From Citrobacter amalonaticus (GTDB taxonomy: Bacteria > Pseudomonadota > Gammaproteobacteria > Enterobacterales > Enterobacteriaceae), in NCBI RefSeq assembly GCF_018323885.1, contig NZ_AP024585.1, positions 1,178,001 through 1,242,000 of the forward strand: a stretch of DNA of 64,000 nt, in the 5' to 3' direction. Of this stretch, positions 18,839 to 30,894 are shown one piece after another. Positions within the stretch are counted from its first letter, which is position 1. The number at the start of each line of letters is the position of its first letter. The notes under the pieces were generated by a model. That model had not been told where the DNA came from. It ran no database searches and saw only the letters and a program-made list of their open reading frames with translations. A program made the translations under genes and the position numbers.

Positions 18839-19939
18839 ATGAACGACGAAAACTTTTACAAACAACCGGTCGATCTCGATGAAACCGCTCTTTCATCGCA
18901 GCAAAACGACCATCAACGCTCTGGACTGCGATTCGCCCGGCGAGTAAGAGTGCCGCGCGCAGTGGCGCTGGGAGGGATGTTTTTCCCTGTCGCCGCCGCG
19001 CTGGTCGCGAACCCTGTCCCCGGCGTCTGGTGGTTGTTGCTGGTGGGATGGGCGTTCGTCTGGCCTCATCTGGCCTGGCAAATCGCCAGCAGAGCCGTCG
19101 ACCCGATGAGTCGGGAATTTGCCAATTTAAAAACGGATGCGGTACTCGCCGGAATGTGGATGGGACTGATGGGCGTCAATGCGCTGCCTTCCGCCGCGTT
19201 GTTGATGATCATCTGTATGAATCTGATGGGCGCAGGCGGTGTGCGACTGTTTGTTACCGGACTGGCCCTGATGGTGGTTGCCTGTCTGGTCACATTGCAG
19301 TTAACGGGAACCTCTCTGGCTTTAAGAAGCGCGCCGCTGGAAGGGGTGTTGACGCTGCCGGTCATCGTGATTTACCCGCTGTTATTCTCCTGGATTAGCT
19401 ATCAGGCCGCGACCAGGCTGGCGCAACATAAGCGTCGGTTACAGGTGATGAGTACCTGTGATGGCATGACAGGCGTTTACAACCGGCGACACTGGGAAAT
19501 ATTACTGCGCAACGAATTTGAGCACTGCCGTCGCCAGCATCGGGAGGCCACGCTGCTGATCATTGATATCGACCATTTCAAAAGTATTAATGACACCTGG
19601 GGTCATGATGTTGGCGATGAAGCTATTCTGGCGCTAACCCAACAGCTGAGAATCACCTTGCGCGGGAGCGATGTGATCGGGCGTTTTGGCGGTGATGAAT
19701 TTGCGGTGATTATGTGCGGTACGCCAGCCGAGAGCGCCATCGCGGCGATGTCACGGATTCATGAGGGGCTACGCGGGTTACGTCTGGCCTGCGCGCCGCA
19801 GGTCATTTTACATATCAGCGTGGGCGTTGCGCCGTTAACGCCGCAGTTCAGTCACTATCGGGAATGGTTGAAATCGGCCGATCTGGCGCTCTACAAAGCA
19901 AAGAATGCCGGACGTAACCGCACCGAAGTGGCGGCCTGA
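18839..19939 (+). CDS. dgcC: Diguanylate cyclase DgcC (AdrA/YaiC)
   Basis: A 366-residue membrane diguanylate cyclase that makes c-di-GMP for cellulose synthesis in the CsgD biofilm pathway. An N-terminal MASE2 domain (about residues 25-190) has several hydrophobic helices. The C-terminal GGDEF domain has the active-site GGDEF at 284-288 and an intact inhibitory RxxD site (RGSD, 275-278). The start used is ATG at 18839, which has no clear ribosome-binding site. E. coli begins five codons earlier as I recall it; here the equivalent ATG (18823) is out of frame because the A-run at 18831-18836 has six bases. Confidence 0.9.
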   Translation: MNDENFYKQPVDLDETALSSQQNDHQRSGLRFARRVRVPRAVALGGMFFPVAAALVANPVPGVWWLLLVGWAFVWPHLAWQIASRAVDPMSREFANLKTDAVLAGMWMGLMGVNALPSAALLMIICMNLMGAGGVRLFVTGLALMVVACLVTLQLTGTSLALRSAPLEGVLTLPVIVIYPLLFSWISYQAATRLAQHKRRLQVMSTCDGMTGVYNRRHWEILLRNEFEHCRRQHREATLLIIDIDHFKSINDTWGHDVGDEAILALTQQLRITLRGSDVIGRFGGDEFAVIMCGTPAESAIAAMSRIHEGLRGLRLACAPQVILHISVGVAPLTPQFSHYREWLKSADLALYKAKNAGRNRTEVAA

Positions 19940-19954
19940 CGTCCGGTTGTTCAC

Positions 19955-20764
19955 TCAGGATTTACTGAGTTTGTCTGACTTCTCCATACACTTCGCCATC
20001 GCTTCAATCACCGCTGCACGAAATCCTCGCTCTTCCAGTACGCGGACCGCTTCAATTGTCGTGCCGCCAGGCGAACAAACCATATCTTTCAGTACGCCAG
20101 GATGCTCGCCCGTTTCCAGTACCATCTTCGCGGAACCCATGACCGCCTGAGCGGCAAATTTGTAAGCCTGTGCGCGCGGCATACCGCCCAGTACTGCGGC
20201 ATCAGCCATCGCTTCGATAAACATGAAGACATACGCCGGGGCGGAGCCGCTGACGCCAACCACAGGATGAATCATCGACTCGGCAATCACTTCGGCTTCG
20301 CCAAAGCAGCGGAAAATATTCAGCACATCCGCGGTGTCTTCCGGGGTAACCAGCGCGTTTGGCGTCACTGAGGTCATCCCGGCATTAACCAGCGACGGCG
20401 TGTTCGGCATTGCGCGTACGATTTTCCGGTCGTGTCCCAGCGCGCGGGCGAGTTGATCGAGGGTCACGCCTGCTGCAATAGAGACCACCAGCGACTCTTT
20501 GTTAAGGCTGGAGGTTATCTCGCTGAGCACTTTGATCATAATGCCCGGCTTCACGGCGCCGAAAACAATATCCGCCACCTGGGCGACTTCCTGGGCGGAC
20601 TGCGCGACGTTGATCCCATACTGATCGTGCAACGCGGCAACTTTATCGGGGGAAGGGGTGTAGACCCAGATCTGGCCTGGAAGCACCTGACCGCTGGCAA
20701 TCAGGCCGCCGAGGATTGCTTTCCCCATATTACCGCAGCCGATAAAACCGATTTTCTTCTCCAT
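19955..20764 (-). CDS. proC: Pyrroline-5-carboxylate reductase
   Basis: A 269-residue cytoplasmic NADPH-dependent enzyme for the last step of proline synthesis. The Rossmann motif GFIGCGNMGKAI starts at residue 6, and the substrate-binding segment SPGGTTIEAVRVLEE lies near the C-terminus. Length equals E. coli ProC. It converges with dgcC (15 bases between stops) and is divergent from yaiI, 148 bp away. Confidence 0.97.
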   Translation of the reverse strand: MEKKIGFIGCGNMGKAILGGLIASGQVLPGQIWVYTPSPDKVAALHDQYGINVAQSAQEVAQVADIVFGAVKPGIMIKVLSEITSSLNKESLVVSIAAGVTLDQLARALGHDRKIVRAMPNTPSLVNAGMTSVTPNALVTPEDTADVLNIFRCFGEAEVIAESMIHPVVGVSGSAPAYVFMFIEAMADAAVLGGMPRAQAYKFAAQAVMGSAKMVLETGEHPGVLKDMVCSPGGTTIEAVRVLEERGFRAAVIEAMAKCMEKSDKLSKS

Positions 20765-20912
20765 CTCGTCACTCCCTATGGGTGATAGTTGTTGTTTTGT
20801 TTGATAAAGCCTAGCTTAGCGCGGATTGAAAGACGCATGAAGGGTAAACAGCACTTTGCCGCAGCGCAAAAGCACGAGACAATAGCCGATTGCACAAGAG
20901 ACGGGAGCCAGT

Positions 20913-21371
20913 ATGACCATATGGGTGGATGCGGATGCGTGTCCGAACGTAATTAAAGAGATCCTCTATCGTGCCGCCGGGCGCATGCAAATGTCGCTGA
21001 TTCTGGTAGCGAACCAGAGCCTGCGCGTGCCGCCGTCGCCGTATATCCGTACGCTGCGTGTACCTGCGGGTTTTGACGTGGCGGATAACGAGATTGTGCG
21101 CCAGTGTGCGGCGGGCGATCTGGTCATCACGGCCGATATCCCGTTGGCCGCCGAGGTGCTGGCGAAAGGCGCGTCGGCGCTTAATCCGCGCGGTGAGCGT
21201 TATACCGAATCGACCATTCGCGAACGTCTGACAATGCGCGATTTTATGGATACATTGCGCGCCAGCGGGATCCAGACGGGCGGTCCGGATAGCCTCTCTG
21301 CCCGCGATCGTCAGCATTTTGCGGCGGAACTGGAAAAGTGGTGGCTGGAAGTTCAGCGCAGAAACGCGTGA
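20913..21371 (+). CDS. yaiI: YaiI, DUF188 family protein
   Basis: A 152-residue YaiI/YqxD-family protein (DUF188) of unknown function. The family has a PIN-like fold; acidic residues in WVDADACP (residues 4-11) and ITADIPLA are conserved and could bind metal, so a nuclease role is possible but unproven. The ATG follows GGGAGCC. The TyrR box for aroL begins two bases after its stop codon. Confidence 0.92.
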   Translation: MTIWVDADACPNVIKEILYRAAGRMQMSLILVANQSLRVPPSPYIRTLRVPAGFDVADNEIVRQCAAGDLVITADIPLAAEVLAKGASALNPRGERYTESTIRERLTMRDFMDTLRASGIQTGGPDSLSARDRQHFAAELEKWWLEVQRRNA

Positions 21372-21372
21372 A

Positions 21373-21390
21373 TGTAATTTATTTTTTACA
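21373..21390. promoter_or_regulatory. TyrR box (strong) upstream of aroL
   Basis: TGTAAT-TTATTT-TTTACA is a near-perfect match to the TyrR consensus TGTAAA-N6-TTTACA. It lies about 180 bp upstream of aroL, just after the yaiI stop. Confidence 0.85.
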
Positions 21391-21448
21391 CTTTCCTCGG
21401 CGCTATTTCTTGATATAGTAGGGCGTACATTGATATTTTCACTTTTAG

Positions 21449-21466
21449 TGGAATAAATACTTTACA
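21449..21466. promoter_or_regulatory. Second TyrR box of aroL
   Basis: TGGAAT-AAATAC-TTTACA is a weaker TyrR box with one good half. It sits directly before the aroL promoter, in the arrangement known from E. coli aroL, where TyrR represses with tyrosine. Confidence 0.7.
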
Positions 21467-21467
21467 C

Positions 21468-21496
21468 TTAACGCTGTACTAGTTTGATGGTATGAT
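21468..21496 (+). promoter_or_regulatory. aroL promoter with overlapping TrpR-type operator
   Basis: TTAACG (-35, 21468-21473) and TATGAT (-10, 21491-21496) are 17 bp apart. The spacer holds CTGTACTAGTTTGATGG (from 21474), which resembles the TrpR operator of E. coli aroL. Repression by TrpR is inferred. Confidence 0.7.
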
Positions 21497-21553
21497 TATT
21501 CCTTTAATGACATCTGATCCTGCCGCTTTGCGGCCTTCTGGGGAACGCCCACT

Positions 21554-22316
<763 letters not shown>

Positions 22317-22479
22317 CGACTGAACAGCTCGGAATGGAATCTGAGCGAGTGTAAACCCAACCTGCATCACATTTTTCGCCGATGAATCGTTGTACCTGAA
22401 AACTAACATCAAACAATAACAACCTATTACTGGAATGATCTGGAATCTTTACACAGCGATTTGCGCTGCGCCTGCTACG

Positions 22480-22500
22480 CTTTTTTGCATTTGCAAAAGG
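22480..22500. other. Small hairpin between yaiA and aroM
   Basis: The 253-bp gap between yaiA and aroM contains a 6-bp inverted repeat, TTTTGC and GCAAAA with an ATTT loop. No T-run follows and no gene or clear promoter is recognisable in the gap. It may be a weak attenuator or have no role. Confidence 0.25.
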
Positions 22501-22569
22501 TAAGTGTCGGCAGTGGTGCAGCGCATTTGCCCGGGAATAAACGACGAAGTAAAAACGAAGGTGGAAAAA

Positions 22570-23247
22570 ATGAGTGCGTCGTTGGCTATCCTCACAATCG
22601 GTGTTGTACCCATGAGTGAAGTCTTACCGCTTCTGACTGAGTACATCGACGAACAACATATCACCCATCACAGCTTGCTCGGAAAAATGAGTCGTGATGA
22701 CGTCCTGGCGGAATATGCGCTGGAGTCCGACGAAGACCCGCTGTTAACCCTGCTTAACGATAATGAACTGGCTTATGTTTCGCGGCAGAAAGTAGAACGC
22801 GATCTGCAAAGCGTCATCGAAGTGCTGGATAACCAGGGCTACGACGTCATTTTACTGATGAGCACTGTGTCGATTGCCAGCATGACCGCCCGTAACAGCA
22901 TTCTGCTTGAGCCGCTGCGTATTATTCCACCGCTGGTGGCCTCAATTGTCGATGGCCATCAGGTGGGGGTGATTGTGCCGGTTGAAGATCTGATGGCCGA
23001 TCAAGCGGAAAAATGGCAGGTTTTACAGTCGCCGCCGCTGTTCTCGCTGGCGAATCCGGTTCACGGCAGTACCCAGCAGTTGATTGAAGCCGGTAAAGAC
23101 CTGCTGGAACAAGGGGCGGATGTCATCATGCTGGACTCCCTGGGTTTTCATCAGCGCCACCGCGATGTCCTGCAAAAATCGCTCGATGTCCCGGTACTGC
23201 TCTCTAATGTGCTGATTGCGCGACTGGCTTCAGAATTGCTGGTTTAA
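22570..23247 (+). CDS. aroM: AroM family protein
   Basis: A 225-residue cytoplasmic protein, the same length as E. coli AroM, with a fold related to the aspartate/glutamate racemase superfamily. Function is unknown; in E. coli it is under TyrR control through the aroL operon. The ATG at 22570 ([11 protein letters not shown]) matches the family start; the frame is open 22 codons further up without similarity. Conserved segments include VILLMST and [17 protein letters not shown]. Confidence 0.93.
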   Translation: MSASLAILTIGVVPMSEVLPLLTEYIDEQHITHHSLLGKMSRDDVLAEYALESDEDPLLTLLNDNELAYVSRQKVERDLQSVIEVLDNQGYDVILLMSTVSIASMTARNSILLEPLRIIPPLVASIVDGHQVGVIVPVEDLMADQAEKWQVLQSPPLFSLANPVHGSTQQLIEAGKDLLEQGADVIMLDSLGFHQRHRDVLQKSLDVPVLLSNVLIARLASELLV

Positions 23248-23257
23248 TTTTGCGTGA

Positions 23258-23602
<345 letters not shown>

Positions 23603-23610
23603 TATTTTTT

Positions 23611-23630
23611 CCCTCTCCGCACGGAGAGGG
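23611..23630. terminator. Hairpin between convergent ppnP and rdgC
   Basis: CCCTCTCCG pairs with CGGAGAGGG over nine bases with almost no loop. A T-run precedes it on the plus strand and only AATCTT follows, so it is not a classical intrinsic terminator in either direction, but its position fits a shared 3' end. Confidence 0.45.
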
Positions 23631-23639
23631 AATCTTCGC

Positions 23640-24551
23640 TTAGCGCTGCGCTTCGCCGCCTAAACCTTCCACCAGATTCTGAATCAACGCGGCCAGTTCG
23701 CCGGTCATCAGGATAAAGTCCGCGTCGAAACGCTGGGCGAAATCTTCCCGGTCGATGTCTTCGTTTTGATCGCGGAGTTCGTCGCTGAATTTCAGGCGCT
23801 TAATCGACGCGTCATCGCAGATCATAAACTGAATACGCTGCTGCCAGTCGAGCGCCAGTTTGGTCACCACTTTACCGGCTTCAATGTGTACGGCGATCTC
23901 GTCGCTCACCAGATCCTGTTTCTTTGCCCGGATCACGCCGCCGTCTTCCAGCATGGCTTTCAGTTCGGCTTCGTCGAGTAACTGGAAGCCCTGCGCCACG
24001 GTGCCGGAACGCACCCACTCGGTGAGCGTCAGCTCAATCGGGTTTTCCAGCGCCAGCGGAACCACCGGCAGAGAGCCGAGGCTCTTACGCAGCAGCGCCA
24101 GCGTATCTTCCGCTTTTTTTGCGCTTGCGCAGTCCACCATGATCAATCCGTTCACGGTGTCGATCCACATCATGGTCTGACTAAAGCGGCTGAAGGCGCG
24201 CGGCAGCAGCGAATGCAGCACTTCATCTTTCAGCGAGTCTTTCTCGGTTTTCTTCAGCTTACGCGCCTGTTCGGCTTCCAGTTTGGCGATCTTCGCTTCC
24301 AGCGCCTGTTTGATCACCGGAGAGGGCAGGATCTTCTCTTCTTTACGCGCGCAAATCAAAATCTGGCCGTTGTTAGTATGCGTCAACGCATCGCTGTGCG
24401 ATCCCATTGGCGGCACCCAGCCCGTTTTTGCCATATCCTGGCTACCGCAAGGGGTAAACGTCATCGAGGCTAGCTGTTTTTCCATCTCCTCGGCACGCAA
24501 TGAAATATCGCGGCTAAGACGGTAAACCATTAAATTTTTGAACCACAGCAT
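23640..24551 (-). CDS. rdgC: Recombination-associated protein RdgC
   Basis: A 303-residue nucleoid-associated protein that binds double-stranded DNA as a ring-shaped dimer and, in E. coli, restrains RecA-mediated recombination. It matches E. coli RdgC over the full length. The ATG at 24551 ([12 protein letters not shown]) is the family start; an in-frame extension of 24 codons upstream has no similarity. It is divergent from mak. Confidence 0.96.
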   Translation of the reverse strand: MLWFKNLMVYRLSRDISLRAEEMEKQLASMTFTPCGSQDMAKTGWVPPMGSHSDALTHTNNGQILICARKEEKILPSPVIKQALEAKIAKLEAEQARKLKKTEKDSLKDEVLHSLLPRAFSRFSQTMMWIDTVNGLIMVDCASAKKAEDTLALLRKSLGSLPVVPLALENPIELTLTEWVRSGTVAQGFQLLDEAELKAMLEDGGVIRAKKQDLVSDEIAVHIEAGKVVTKLALDWQQRIQFMICDDASIKRLKFSDELRDQNEDIDREDFAQRFDADFILMTGELAALIQNLVEGLGGEAQR

Positions 24552-24676
24552 GATAATTTCCACGGCCTTGTCGTTAAATCCAGCGCGTATAGTAACGAAT
24601 TGTCGGCAGGCTTGCATTGCCATTCCCTATACCTCGCTCTACTCTGTTGATATTCCCAAAAAAAGAGGAACACCGT

Positions 24677-25585
24677 GTGCGTATTGGTATTGATTTAGGC
24701 GGCACCAAAACGGAAGTGATCGCGCTCAGTGAGGCTGGTGAACAACTGTTCCGCCATCGTCTGCCGACGCCGCGAAATGACTATCAGCAAACCATCGAAA
24801 TCATTGCCACGCTGGTGGCGATGGCGGAGCAGACCACCGGACAAACGGGGACGGTAGGGATAGGGATCCCGGGTTCCATTTCGCCTTACACCGGCGTGGT
24901 GAAGAATGCCAACTCCACGTGGCTGAACGGTCAGCCGTTTGATAAAGACCTCAGCACCCGTCTGCAGCGTGACGTTCGTCTGGCGAATGACGCGAACTGT
25001 CTGGCCGTTTCTGAGGCCGTTGATGGAGCGGCTGCCGGGGCAATGACGGTTTTTGCCGTGATTATTGGTACCGGCTGCGGCGCAGGTGTGGCGCTCAACG
25101 GTCGGGCGCACATCGGCGGCAATGGGACGGCGGGCGAATGGGGTCACAACCCTTTGCCGTGGATGGATGAGGATGAGCTTCGCTACCGTGAAGAAGTCCC
25201 CTGCTACTGCGGAAAACAGGGATGCATTGAGACGTTTATTTCCGGTACCGGGTTCGCCACCGATTACCAGCGCCTGAGCGGTAACGCCTTAAAAGGCAGT
25301 GAGATTATCCGTCTGGTGGAGGAGCAAAATGCGCTGGCCGAACTGGCGCTCAGCCGCTATGAGCTGCGGCTGGCAAAATCGCTGGCTCATGTGGTGAATA
25401 TTCTTGACCCGGACGTTTTCGTTCTCGGCGGCGGAATGAGCAACATTGACCGCCTGTACAAAACGATACCGCCGCTAATTAAACAGTTTGTGTTTGGTGG
25501 TGAGTGTGAAACGCCGGTACGTAAGGCTCTGCATGGTGACTCCAGCGGCGTGCGCGGTGCGGCGTGGCTGTGGCCGCAGGAATAG
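24677..25585 (+). CDS. mak: Fructokinase Mak (ROK family)
   Basis: A 302-residue cytoplasmic ROK kinase that phosphorylates fructose (and mannose weakly) to the 6-phosphate. The phosphate motif [11 protein letters not shown] is at the N-terminus; the catalytic Asp is in [19 protein letters not shown] and [12 protein letters not shown] form the ROK zinc site. The start is GTG at 24677, seven bases after AGAGGAA, giving the same N-terminus ([10 protein letters not shown]) as E. coli. araJ, which follows mak in K-12, is absent: sbcC comes next, 39 bases downstream. Confidence 0.95.
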   Translation: MRIGIDLGGTKTEVIALSEAGEQLFRHRLPTPRNDYQQTIEIIATLVAMAEQTTGQTGTVGIGIPGSISPYTGVVKNANSTWLNGQPFDKDLSTRLQRDVRLANDANCLAVSEAVDGAAAGAMTVFAVIIGTGCGAGVALNGRAHIGGNGTAGEWGHNPLPWMDEDELRYREEVPCYCGKQGCIETFISGTGFATDYQRLSGNALKGSEIIRLVEEQNALAELALSRYELRLAKSLAHVVNILDPDVFVLGGGMSNIDRLYKTIPPLIKQFVFGGECETPVRKALHGDSSGVRGAAWLWPQE

Positions 25586-25596
25586 TGCCAGGAGAG

Positions 25597-25614
25597 GCCG
25601 GCGCTATCCGGCCT
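25597..25614. repeat. REP-like palindrome between mak and sbcC
   Basis: GGCCGG-CGCTAT-CCGGCC is a perfect 6-bp palindrome with a REP-like core. It sits in the 39-bp gap between convergent mak and sbcC, where K-12 has araJ. Confidence 0.45.
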
Positions 25615-25624
25615 GTCGTACCTG

Positions 25625-28600
25625 TTATTCTACGGCAAACATCCTGTCGAGTTTGCTGTAGCCTAGTCCGTTGATTTTCTTCACCTTGATCTGCACCGGA
25701 ATCCGTTCTTTCATCGCTTCTACATGGCTAATCACGCCAATGGTTTTGCCGCTGGCGTTGAGCGCATCCAGCGCATCAAGGGCGGTATCCAGCGTTTCAC
25801 TGTCGAGCGTGCCGAAGCCTTCATCAAGGAACAGCGAGTCAATGCGCGTTTTGTGGCTGACCAGATCGGAGAGCGCCAGCGCCAGCGCGAGACTGACCAG
25901 GAAACTTTCGCCACCGGAAAGGGTACGGGTATCGCGTACGGCGTCGGCCTGCCAGGTATCGACCACCTCCAGTTCCAGCGCTTCACTGGCCTTACGTTGC
26001 AGTAAATAGCGACCATGCAGGCGGGTCAACTGGTTGTTCGCCAGCCAGACCAGGTTATCCAGCGTCAGCCCCTGGGCGAATTTGCGGAATTTATCCCCCT
26101 CTTTAGAGCCGATTAGCGCATTCAGGTAGCCCCAGTCCTCAACCTGTTGCATCGCGTTGTCGATTTTTTGCATCAACGTCTGCTGCTGCTGGCGATTGTC
26201 GCTGTCCTGTTTTAGCTGTTGGCGTATTTCGCCCTGACGCGTAGCGTTATCGCGTACCCGATCGTTAAGCTGCGCCACGGTTTGCTGAACATGCTCAATC
26301 GACAGCGTGGGATCCAGACCCGCTGGCGGTTGTTGCTGATGTGCCGCCAGCGCCTGCGCCGATTGTGTGGCGAGCGTCTGTGCCTGCTGAACCTGGTTTT
26401 CCAGCGACTGTTTTAGCTGTTCCAGACGCGTGACCGCCTCGTCATCCAGCAGCGCGGCAAGAAATGCTGCCTGATCGGCAAACAAACTGTGCGACAGCGC
26501 GGCATCGAACTGCGCCTGCGCATCGGCAGCGCGCTGAGTTTCCTGTTTCTCCTGCTGCTGTAATGTCTGCAATTGACTGCGCAGCGACACGCACTCGTCA
26601 TGAACCTGACGCCAGTTTTCCAGCGTCACGCTTGCATCATCTTCTGCGTGGGTATCGACGGCGGGCAGCGTCTCGAGTAGCGGGGTGAGCTGCGCGATAC
26701 GCGCCTGTATCGCCGTCAACTCCGTCTGCCGCTGTTGCCATGTTTGTGCCTCTGCCGCGCGCGCATCTAACCATGCCTCCTCGCTGCCTTCCTCAGGAAG
26801 TGACAACGTATAGCGGCTTAACTGTGCTGCCAGCGTCGCCTGGCGCTGGTCGATTTGCTGGCGGAACTGCGCCACCTGCTGTGCATGGGCGGTAATTTGC
26901 GCCTGTAGGTCATGGCGCTGGCTCAACTGGTAGAGTTGCTGCTCGTGTTCGTCCTGCGCCGTCAGCCAGGGCTGAATATCATCCTGCGGCTGTAACGTGA
27001 GGTTCAGTGCGGCGATCGTTGTTTGCCACTGTTGAGTGAGCGCTTGCTCATCTTTAGCCAGCGTCTGCGCTTCGCTTTCGTCACGCTGTAGCTGCTGGTT
27101 GACTGCCTCGGACTGTCCACGCAGGGTGGCGCCTTCGTCGGCCAGCATTTTGACTTCTTTTTCCAGCGCATCGCGTCGCGCCTGATTAACACCAGGTTCG
27201 AGTGCCTGATATGCCGCGACAGCAGGATGGGTGGTGGAACCGCAAAGCGGGCAGGGCTGGCCGGACTGCAACTGCGCACGCTGGCTTTCCAGATCTTTGA
27301 TCCGCGCCTCTTGCTCACAGAGTGTTTTAACATCCTGATACTGCTGATATTTATCTTTATACTGCTGGCGCTTTGCCTCCAGCAGGGTATTGAGTCGGGC
27401 CAGTTCCTGTTTGTTATGCGTTATCGTCGCCTGAAGCTGACTCAAACGCGTCAGTCGGGGAACAATCTGACCATGGAGCGAAAGCAGTTGCTGGCGCAGA
27501 GGACGCTGTTGCGCATGTTGCACCAGCGCCGCTGCGACTTCCTCTGCCGTCAGATTGAGCGTCACTGGCGGCAGCGATTCCAGCTTGCGGCTATCGTTGA
27601 CCTGCTGTTGCTGCCATTTTGCCAGCTGAACGTTATCGCTGGCCTGCTGAGCAAAAAGGGCGCGCCATCCTCCTGACTCGTTGTTCCATAGGCGAAAGCG
27701 ATCGTGTTCGTTTAGCCACTCGCTCAGCGTCTGTTGCGTAGCGAGCAGGGCGGTGGACTGTTGCTCTGCCTGGCGTCGGATGTGGTTGCGAAGCGTGAAT
27801 CTACTCTGTAAGCGAGTATTTACTTCGTTAATCTGCTGGCGAGTGCGGGAGACGGTAGCGGATTGTTCCTGAATGCGCTCCCACAATGGTCGCAACGCTC
27901 TGGCAGGCTGTGCGAGGCTGAGCGTTGCCAGCTGTGGCTGGGCGTTTTCCAGCGCTTCCTGGGCAACCTGCAGCATCTGCTGACGCTGGTTCGCGTCGGT
28001 CTGCAGTTCGTGCTGTCGCGTCAGCCAGTTCAACTGCTGCTGTCCAGTCTGCTGCTGGGCGACCAGCTGTTTTTCTTCGTCAGTGAGTGCCTGCAAACTT
28101 TCTGTCAGCGTCTGCAACGCCTCGGGGGCTAACAGCGCGACGCCGTTGGCTTGCGCCTGTAATTTTTCCAGTTCGGTGCGTGCGGTTTTGTGCTGTTCAA
28201 ACACCTGGGCAGAGATCTGGCCGTAAATTTCCGTGCCGGTCAGCTCTTCCAGCAGTTCCGCACGCTCTTTCGGCTTCGCGTTGAGGAAGGCGGCGAACTG
28301 CCCCTGCGAGAGCAGCATCGAACGGGTAAATCGACCATAATCCAGACCGGTCAGTTCCGCCGTCATCTCCAGTTTGTCTTTCACTTTGTCGGCAAGGATT
28401 TTCCCGTCGGCACAGCGCGCCAGTTCAACGCGCGGAACCTGTAAATTACCGTCGGGCTGGTTGCGCGCCCGGTTCTGGCTCCAGAACGCACGATACGCTT
28501 CGCCTTTGACTTCAAACTCCACTTCCGCCAGACATTCCGCCGTATCGCGGGACATCAGATCGTTCTGCGATTGCGACACGGTATTCAGGCGTGGCGTCTC

Positions 28601-28768
28601 GTGGTACAGCGCCAGGCAAATCGCGTCGAGCAGAGTGGTTTTACCCGCCCCCGTAGGCCCGGTAATGGCAAACAGGCCATTGCTGGCAAAGGGCTCCACC
28701 GTGAAATCGACCTTCCATTCCCCTTTCAGCGAATTGAGGTTTTTCAGGCGCAGACTGAGAATCTTCAT
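25625..28768 (-). CDS. sbcC: Exonuclease subunit SbcC
   Basis: A 1047-residue SMC-like ATPase (Rad50 homologue) that with SbcD cleaves DNA hairpins and processes ends. Walker [10 protein letters not shown] is at 37-45. Long glutamine-rich coiled coils flank the zinc hook CPLC near residue 505. The ABC signature TLSGGES is near 945 and Walker [10 protein letters not shown] near 970. The coiled coils produce long spurious frames on the other strand. Its ATG overlaps the sbcD stop by four bases (ATGA, 28765-28768), indicating translational coupling. Confidence 0.97.
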   Translation of the reverse strand: MKILSLRLKNLNSLKGEWKVDFTVEPFASNGLFAITGPTGAGKTTLLDAICLALYHETPRLNTVSQSQNDLMSRDTAECLAEVEFEVKGEAYRAFWSQNRARNQPDGNLQVPRVELARCADGKILADKVKDKLEMTAELTGLDYGRFTRSMLLSQGQFAAFLNAKPKERAELLEELTGTEIYGQISAQVFEQHKTARTELEKLQAQANGVALLAPEALQTLTESLQALTDEEKQLVAQQQTGQQQLNWLTRQHELQTDANQRQQMLQVAQEALENAQPQLATLSLAQPARALRPLWERIQEQSATVSRTRQQINEVNTRLQSRFTLRNHIRRQAEQQSTALLATQQTLSEWLNEHDRFRLWNNESGGWRALFAQQASDNVQLAKWQQQQVNDSRKLESLPPVTLNLTAEEVAAALVQHAQQRPLRQQLLSLHGQIVPRLTRLSQLQATITHNKQELARLNTLLEAKRQQYKDKYQQYQDVKTLCEQEARIKDLESQRAQLQSGQPCPLCGSTTHPAVAAYQALEPGVNQARRDALEKEVKMLADEGATLRGQSEAVNQQLQRDESEAQTLAKDEQALTQQWQTTIAALNLTLQPQDDIQPWLTAQDEHEQQLYQLSQRHDLQAQITAHAQQVAQFRQQIDQRQATLAAQLSRYTLSLPEEGSEEAWLDARAAEAQTWQQRQTELTAIQARIAQLTPLLETLPAVDTHAEDDASVTLENWRQVHDECVSLRSQLQTLQQQEKQETQRAADAQAQFDAALSHSLFADQAAFLAALLDDEAVTRLEQLKQSLENQVQQAQTLATQSAQALAAHQQQPPAGLDPTLSIEHVQQTVAQLNDRVRDNATRQGEIRQQLKQDSDNRQQQQTLMQKIDNAMQQVEDWGYLNALIGSKEGDKFRKFAQGLTLDNLVWLANNQLTRLHGRYLLQRKASEALELEVVDTWQADAVRDTRTLSGGESFLVSLALALALSDLVSHKTRIDSLFLDEGFGTLDSETLDTALDALDALNASGKTIGVISHVEAMKERIPVQIKVKKINGLGYSKLDRMFAVE

Positions 28769-29967
28769 GCCTCATGCTCCCCGGACAGTGTCTGTAGTGT
28801 GCGGTGAAAAAGTGCTGTCAGGCGTTCGCACTGCGGCGGCTCAAGTTCTTCCAGCGCCAGACGGCGAGTAAATACCTCATCCACGCTCAGCTCGCTCAGC
28901 GTTTCCTGGCGTTCGTTACACAACATGCGTTCGCGCTGCTCCCGACTGCGTCGGACTAACAGTACCTCAACGGGCAGCGTTTCCGTCAGCGTCTGAATTT
29001 TCCGCTGCATATCATGCAGGTATTCATCGGTGGTGATTTCGATATCCAGCCAGACCGGGGGGGCCGGAGGGCTGTCACGCCACTGCTCCAGCTGTTCGGT
29101 AATGGCGGCGAAATCGCCTTTTAATATTGCCAGCGGTTGCGTAACCGGAACGATGAGTTCCTCAACGCCGGCTAACGCGCCGTCCTGGAAGTCCACCCGA
29201 TGCACGTATTTGCTTTTGCCGCATTCGTCAAAGCTCAGCGCGATGGGCGAGCCGCAGTAGCGGATGTGCTCCGTACCGCCAATTTTCTGCGCCCGGTGGA
29301 TGTGGCCCAGCGCGATATAATCGGCAGGCGGGAAGTTCTGCGCCGGGAAAGCATCCAGCGTACCAATATAAATGTCACGCACAGCGTCACTTTTGCTGGC
29401 GCCAACGGTGGTCAGGTGGCCGGTGGCGATAATCGGCAGGGCGAGATCGCCACGTAACGCGCAGGCGGCCTCGTATTGCTGCTGATAATAGTCGGTGATG
29501 GCACCCAGCAGATGCTGCTGTTTTTCCTGACCGGAGAGTCCCGCCTGACTGCTGACAATGTCGCGCGGGCGTAAAAACGGCACCGGGCACAGCACCGCGC
29601 CGGGCTGACCGTCGCGACGATGCAGGAGCTGCGGCGCGTGACCGGCGCTGGCCACCACCGTGGTATTGAGAAACGCCAGAATCTCACGGGATTCATTCAG
29701 CGTGGCGACGGAATCATGGTTTCCCGCTAATACCACCAGATGACAGCCCGTTTGCTGTAGGTTGACCACAAAACGGTTATAGAGCTCGCGGGCATAGCTT
29801 GGTGGTGAGCCGGTATCGAAAATATCGCCTGCCACGATGATCGCGTCCACCTGCTGCTCAACCGCCGTTTCCAGCAGCCAGTCAAGAAAAGCCTGATGTT
29901 CAGCGGCACGGCTTTTACTGTAGAAATTTTGTCCCAGATGCCAGTCAGAGGTGTGAAGGATGCGCAT
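28765..29967 (-). CDS. sbcD: Exonuclease subunit SbcD
   Basis: A 400-residue Mre11-type manganese nuclease subunit of SbcCD. Metallophosphoesterase motifs appear in order: SDWHLG (residues 7-12), GDIFD, GNHDS, GHLTT and GHIHRA. The ATG at 29967 gives the E. coli N-terminus [12 protein letters not shown]; the longer in-frame extension overlaps the phoB promoter region and has no similarity. It is divergent from phoB (196 bp) and cotranscribed with sbcC. Confidence 0.96.
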   Translation of the reverse strand: MRILHTSDWHLGQNFYSKSRAAEHQAFLDWLLETAVEQQVDAIIVAGDIFDTGSPPSYARELYNRFVVNLQQTGCHLVVLAGNHDSVATLNESREILAFLNTTVVASAGHAPQLLHRRDGQPGAVLCPVPFLRPRDIVSSQAGLSGQEKQQHLLGAITDYYQQQYEAACALRGDLALPIIATGHLTTVGASKSDAVRDIYIGTLDAFPAQNFPPADYIALGHIHRAQKIGGTEHIRYCGSPIALSFDECGKSKYVHRVDFQDGALAGVEELIVPVTQPLAILKGDFAAITEQLEQWRDSPPAPPVWLDIEITTDEYLHDMQRKIQTLTETLPVEVLLVRRSREQRERMLCNERQETLSELSVDEVFTRRLALEELEPPQCERLTALFHRTLQTLSGEHEA

Positions 29968-30077
29968 AACGGTTCCATGGCAAAAAAGCATAAAGGGGAT
30001 TATAACCATTCGGAAGCTGTAATATCTCGTTTCTCGGGTGTCATAAATCAACAACCTAAGGTTAACGTCAGCATACA

Positions 30078-30111
30078 TTTTCATAAATCTGTCATAAAAC
30101 TGACGCATAAT
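30078..30111 (+). promoter_or_regulatory. Pho box and -10 of phoB
   Basis: Overlapping PhoB repeats TTTTCATAAATCTGTCAT (30078-30095) and CTGTCATAAAACTGACGC (30089-30106), followed by CATAAT (30106-30111). The layout matches the autoregulated phoBR promoter of E. coli. Confidence 0.85.
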
Positions 30112-30163
30112 GGCGCCGCATTAAGACAGATGATGATAAGCAACTTATATAACAGGGCAAATC

Positions 30164-30853
30164 ATGGCGAGACGTATTCTGGTCGTAGAAGATGAAGCTC
30201 CAATTCGCGAAATGGTCTGTTTCGTGCTTGAGCAAAATGGCTTTCAACCCGTTGAAGCTGAAGATTATGACAGTGCGGTGAACCAGCTTAATGAACCCTG
30301 GCCGGATTTGATCCTCCTTGACTGGATGTTGCCCGGCGGTTCTGGTCTACAGTTTATTAAACACCTCAAGCGTGAAGCGATGACCCGGGATATTCCGGTC
30401 ATGATGTTGACCGCCAGAGGGGAAGAAGAGGATCGCGTACGCGGCCTGGAAACTGGCGCGGATGATTACATTACCAAACCGTTCTCGCCGAAAGAGCTGG
30501 TTGCCCGTATCAAAGCGGTGATGCGTAGGATCTCGCCGATGGCGGTGGAAGAGGTCATCGAGATGCAGGGGTTAAGCCTGGATCCCACATCGCACCGCGT
30601 GATGACCGGCGACAACCCACTCGACATGGGGCCGACAGAATTTAAACTCCTGCATTTCTTTATGACGCATCCCGAGCGGGTTTACAGCCGTGAACAACTG
30701 CTGAATCACGTCTGGGGCACCAATGTCTACGTTGAGGATCGCACGGTTGATGTGCATATTCGCCGTCTGCGTAAGGCGCTGGAAGCCAGCGGCCACGATC
30801 GGATGGTGCAGACGGTTCGCGGGACAGGGTATCGTTTTTCGACCCGTTTCTGA
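30164..30853 (+). CDS. phoB: Phosphate response regulator PhoB
   Basis: A 229-residue OmpR-type response regulator that activates phosphate-starvation genes. Receiver domain: acidic Glu9/Asp10, phosphorylated Asp53 in LLDWMLPGG and Lys105 in TKPFSP. The C-terminal winged helix (about 130-225) has the recognition segment [13 protein letters not shown]. It controls its own promoter and, in this window, phoA-psiF. phoR begins 41 bases downstream. Confidence 0.97.
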   Translation: MARRILVVEDEAPIREMVCFVLEQNGFQPVEAEDYDSAVNQLNEPWPDLILLDWMLPGGSGLQFIKHLKREAMTRDIPVMMLTARGEEEDRVRGLETGADDYITKPFSPKELVARIKAVMRRISPMAVEEVIEMQGLSLDPTSHRVMTGDNPLDMGPTEFKLLHFFMTHPERVYSREQLLNHVWGTNVYVEDRTVDVHIRRLRKALEASGHDRMVQTVRGTGYRFSTRF

Positions 30854-30894
30854 AAGGCAAGAACAAGAGCCTGGCTCTGAAGGGAGAGTGACCC

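Noticed and set aside
25671..28284. Many plus-strand frames opposite sbcC
   Set aside because: They come from the Gln/Ala-rich coiled-coil codons of sbcC and show no recognisable protein.
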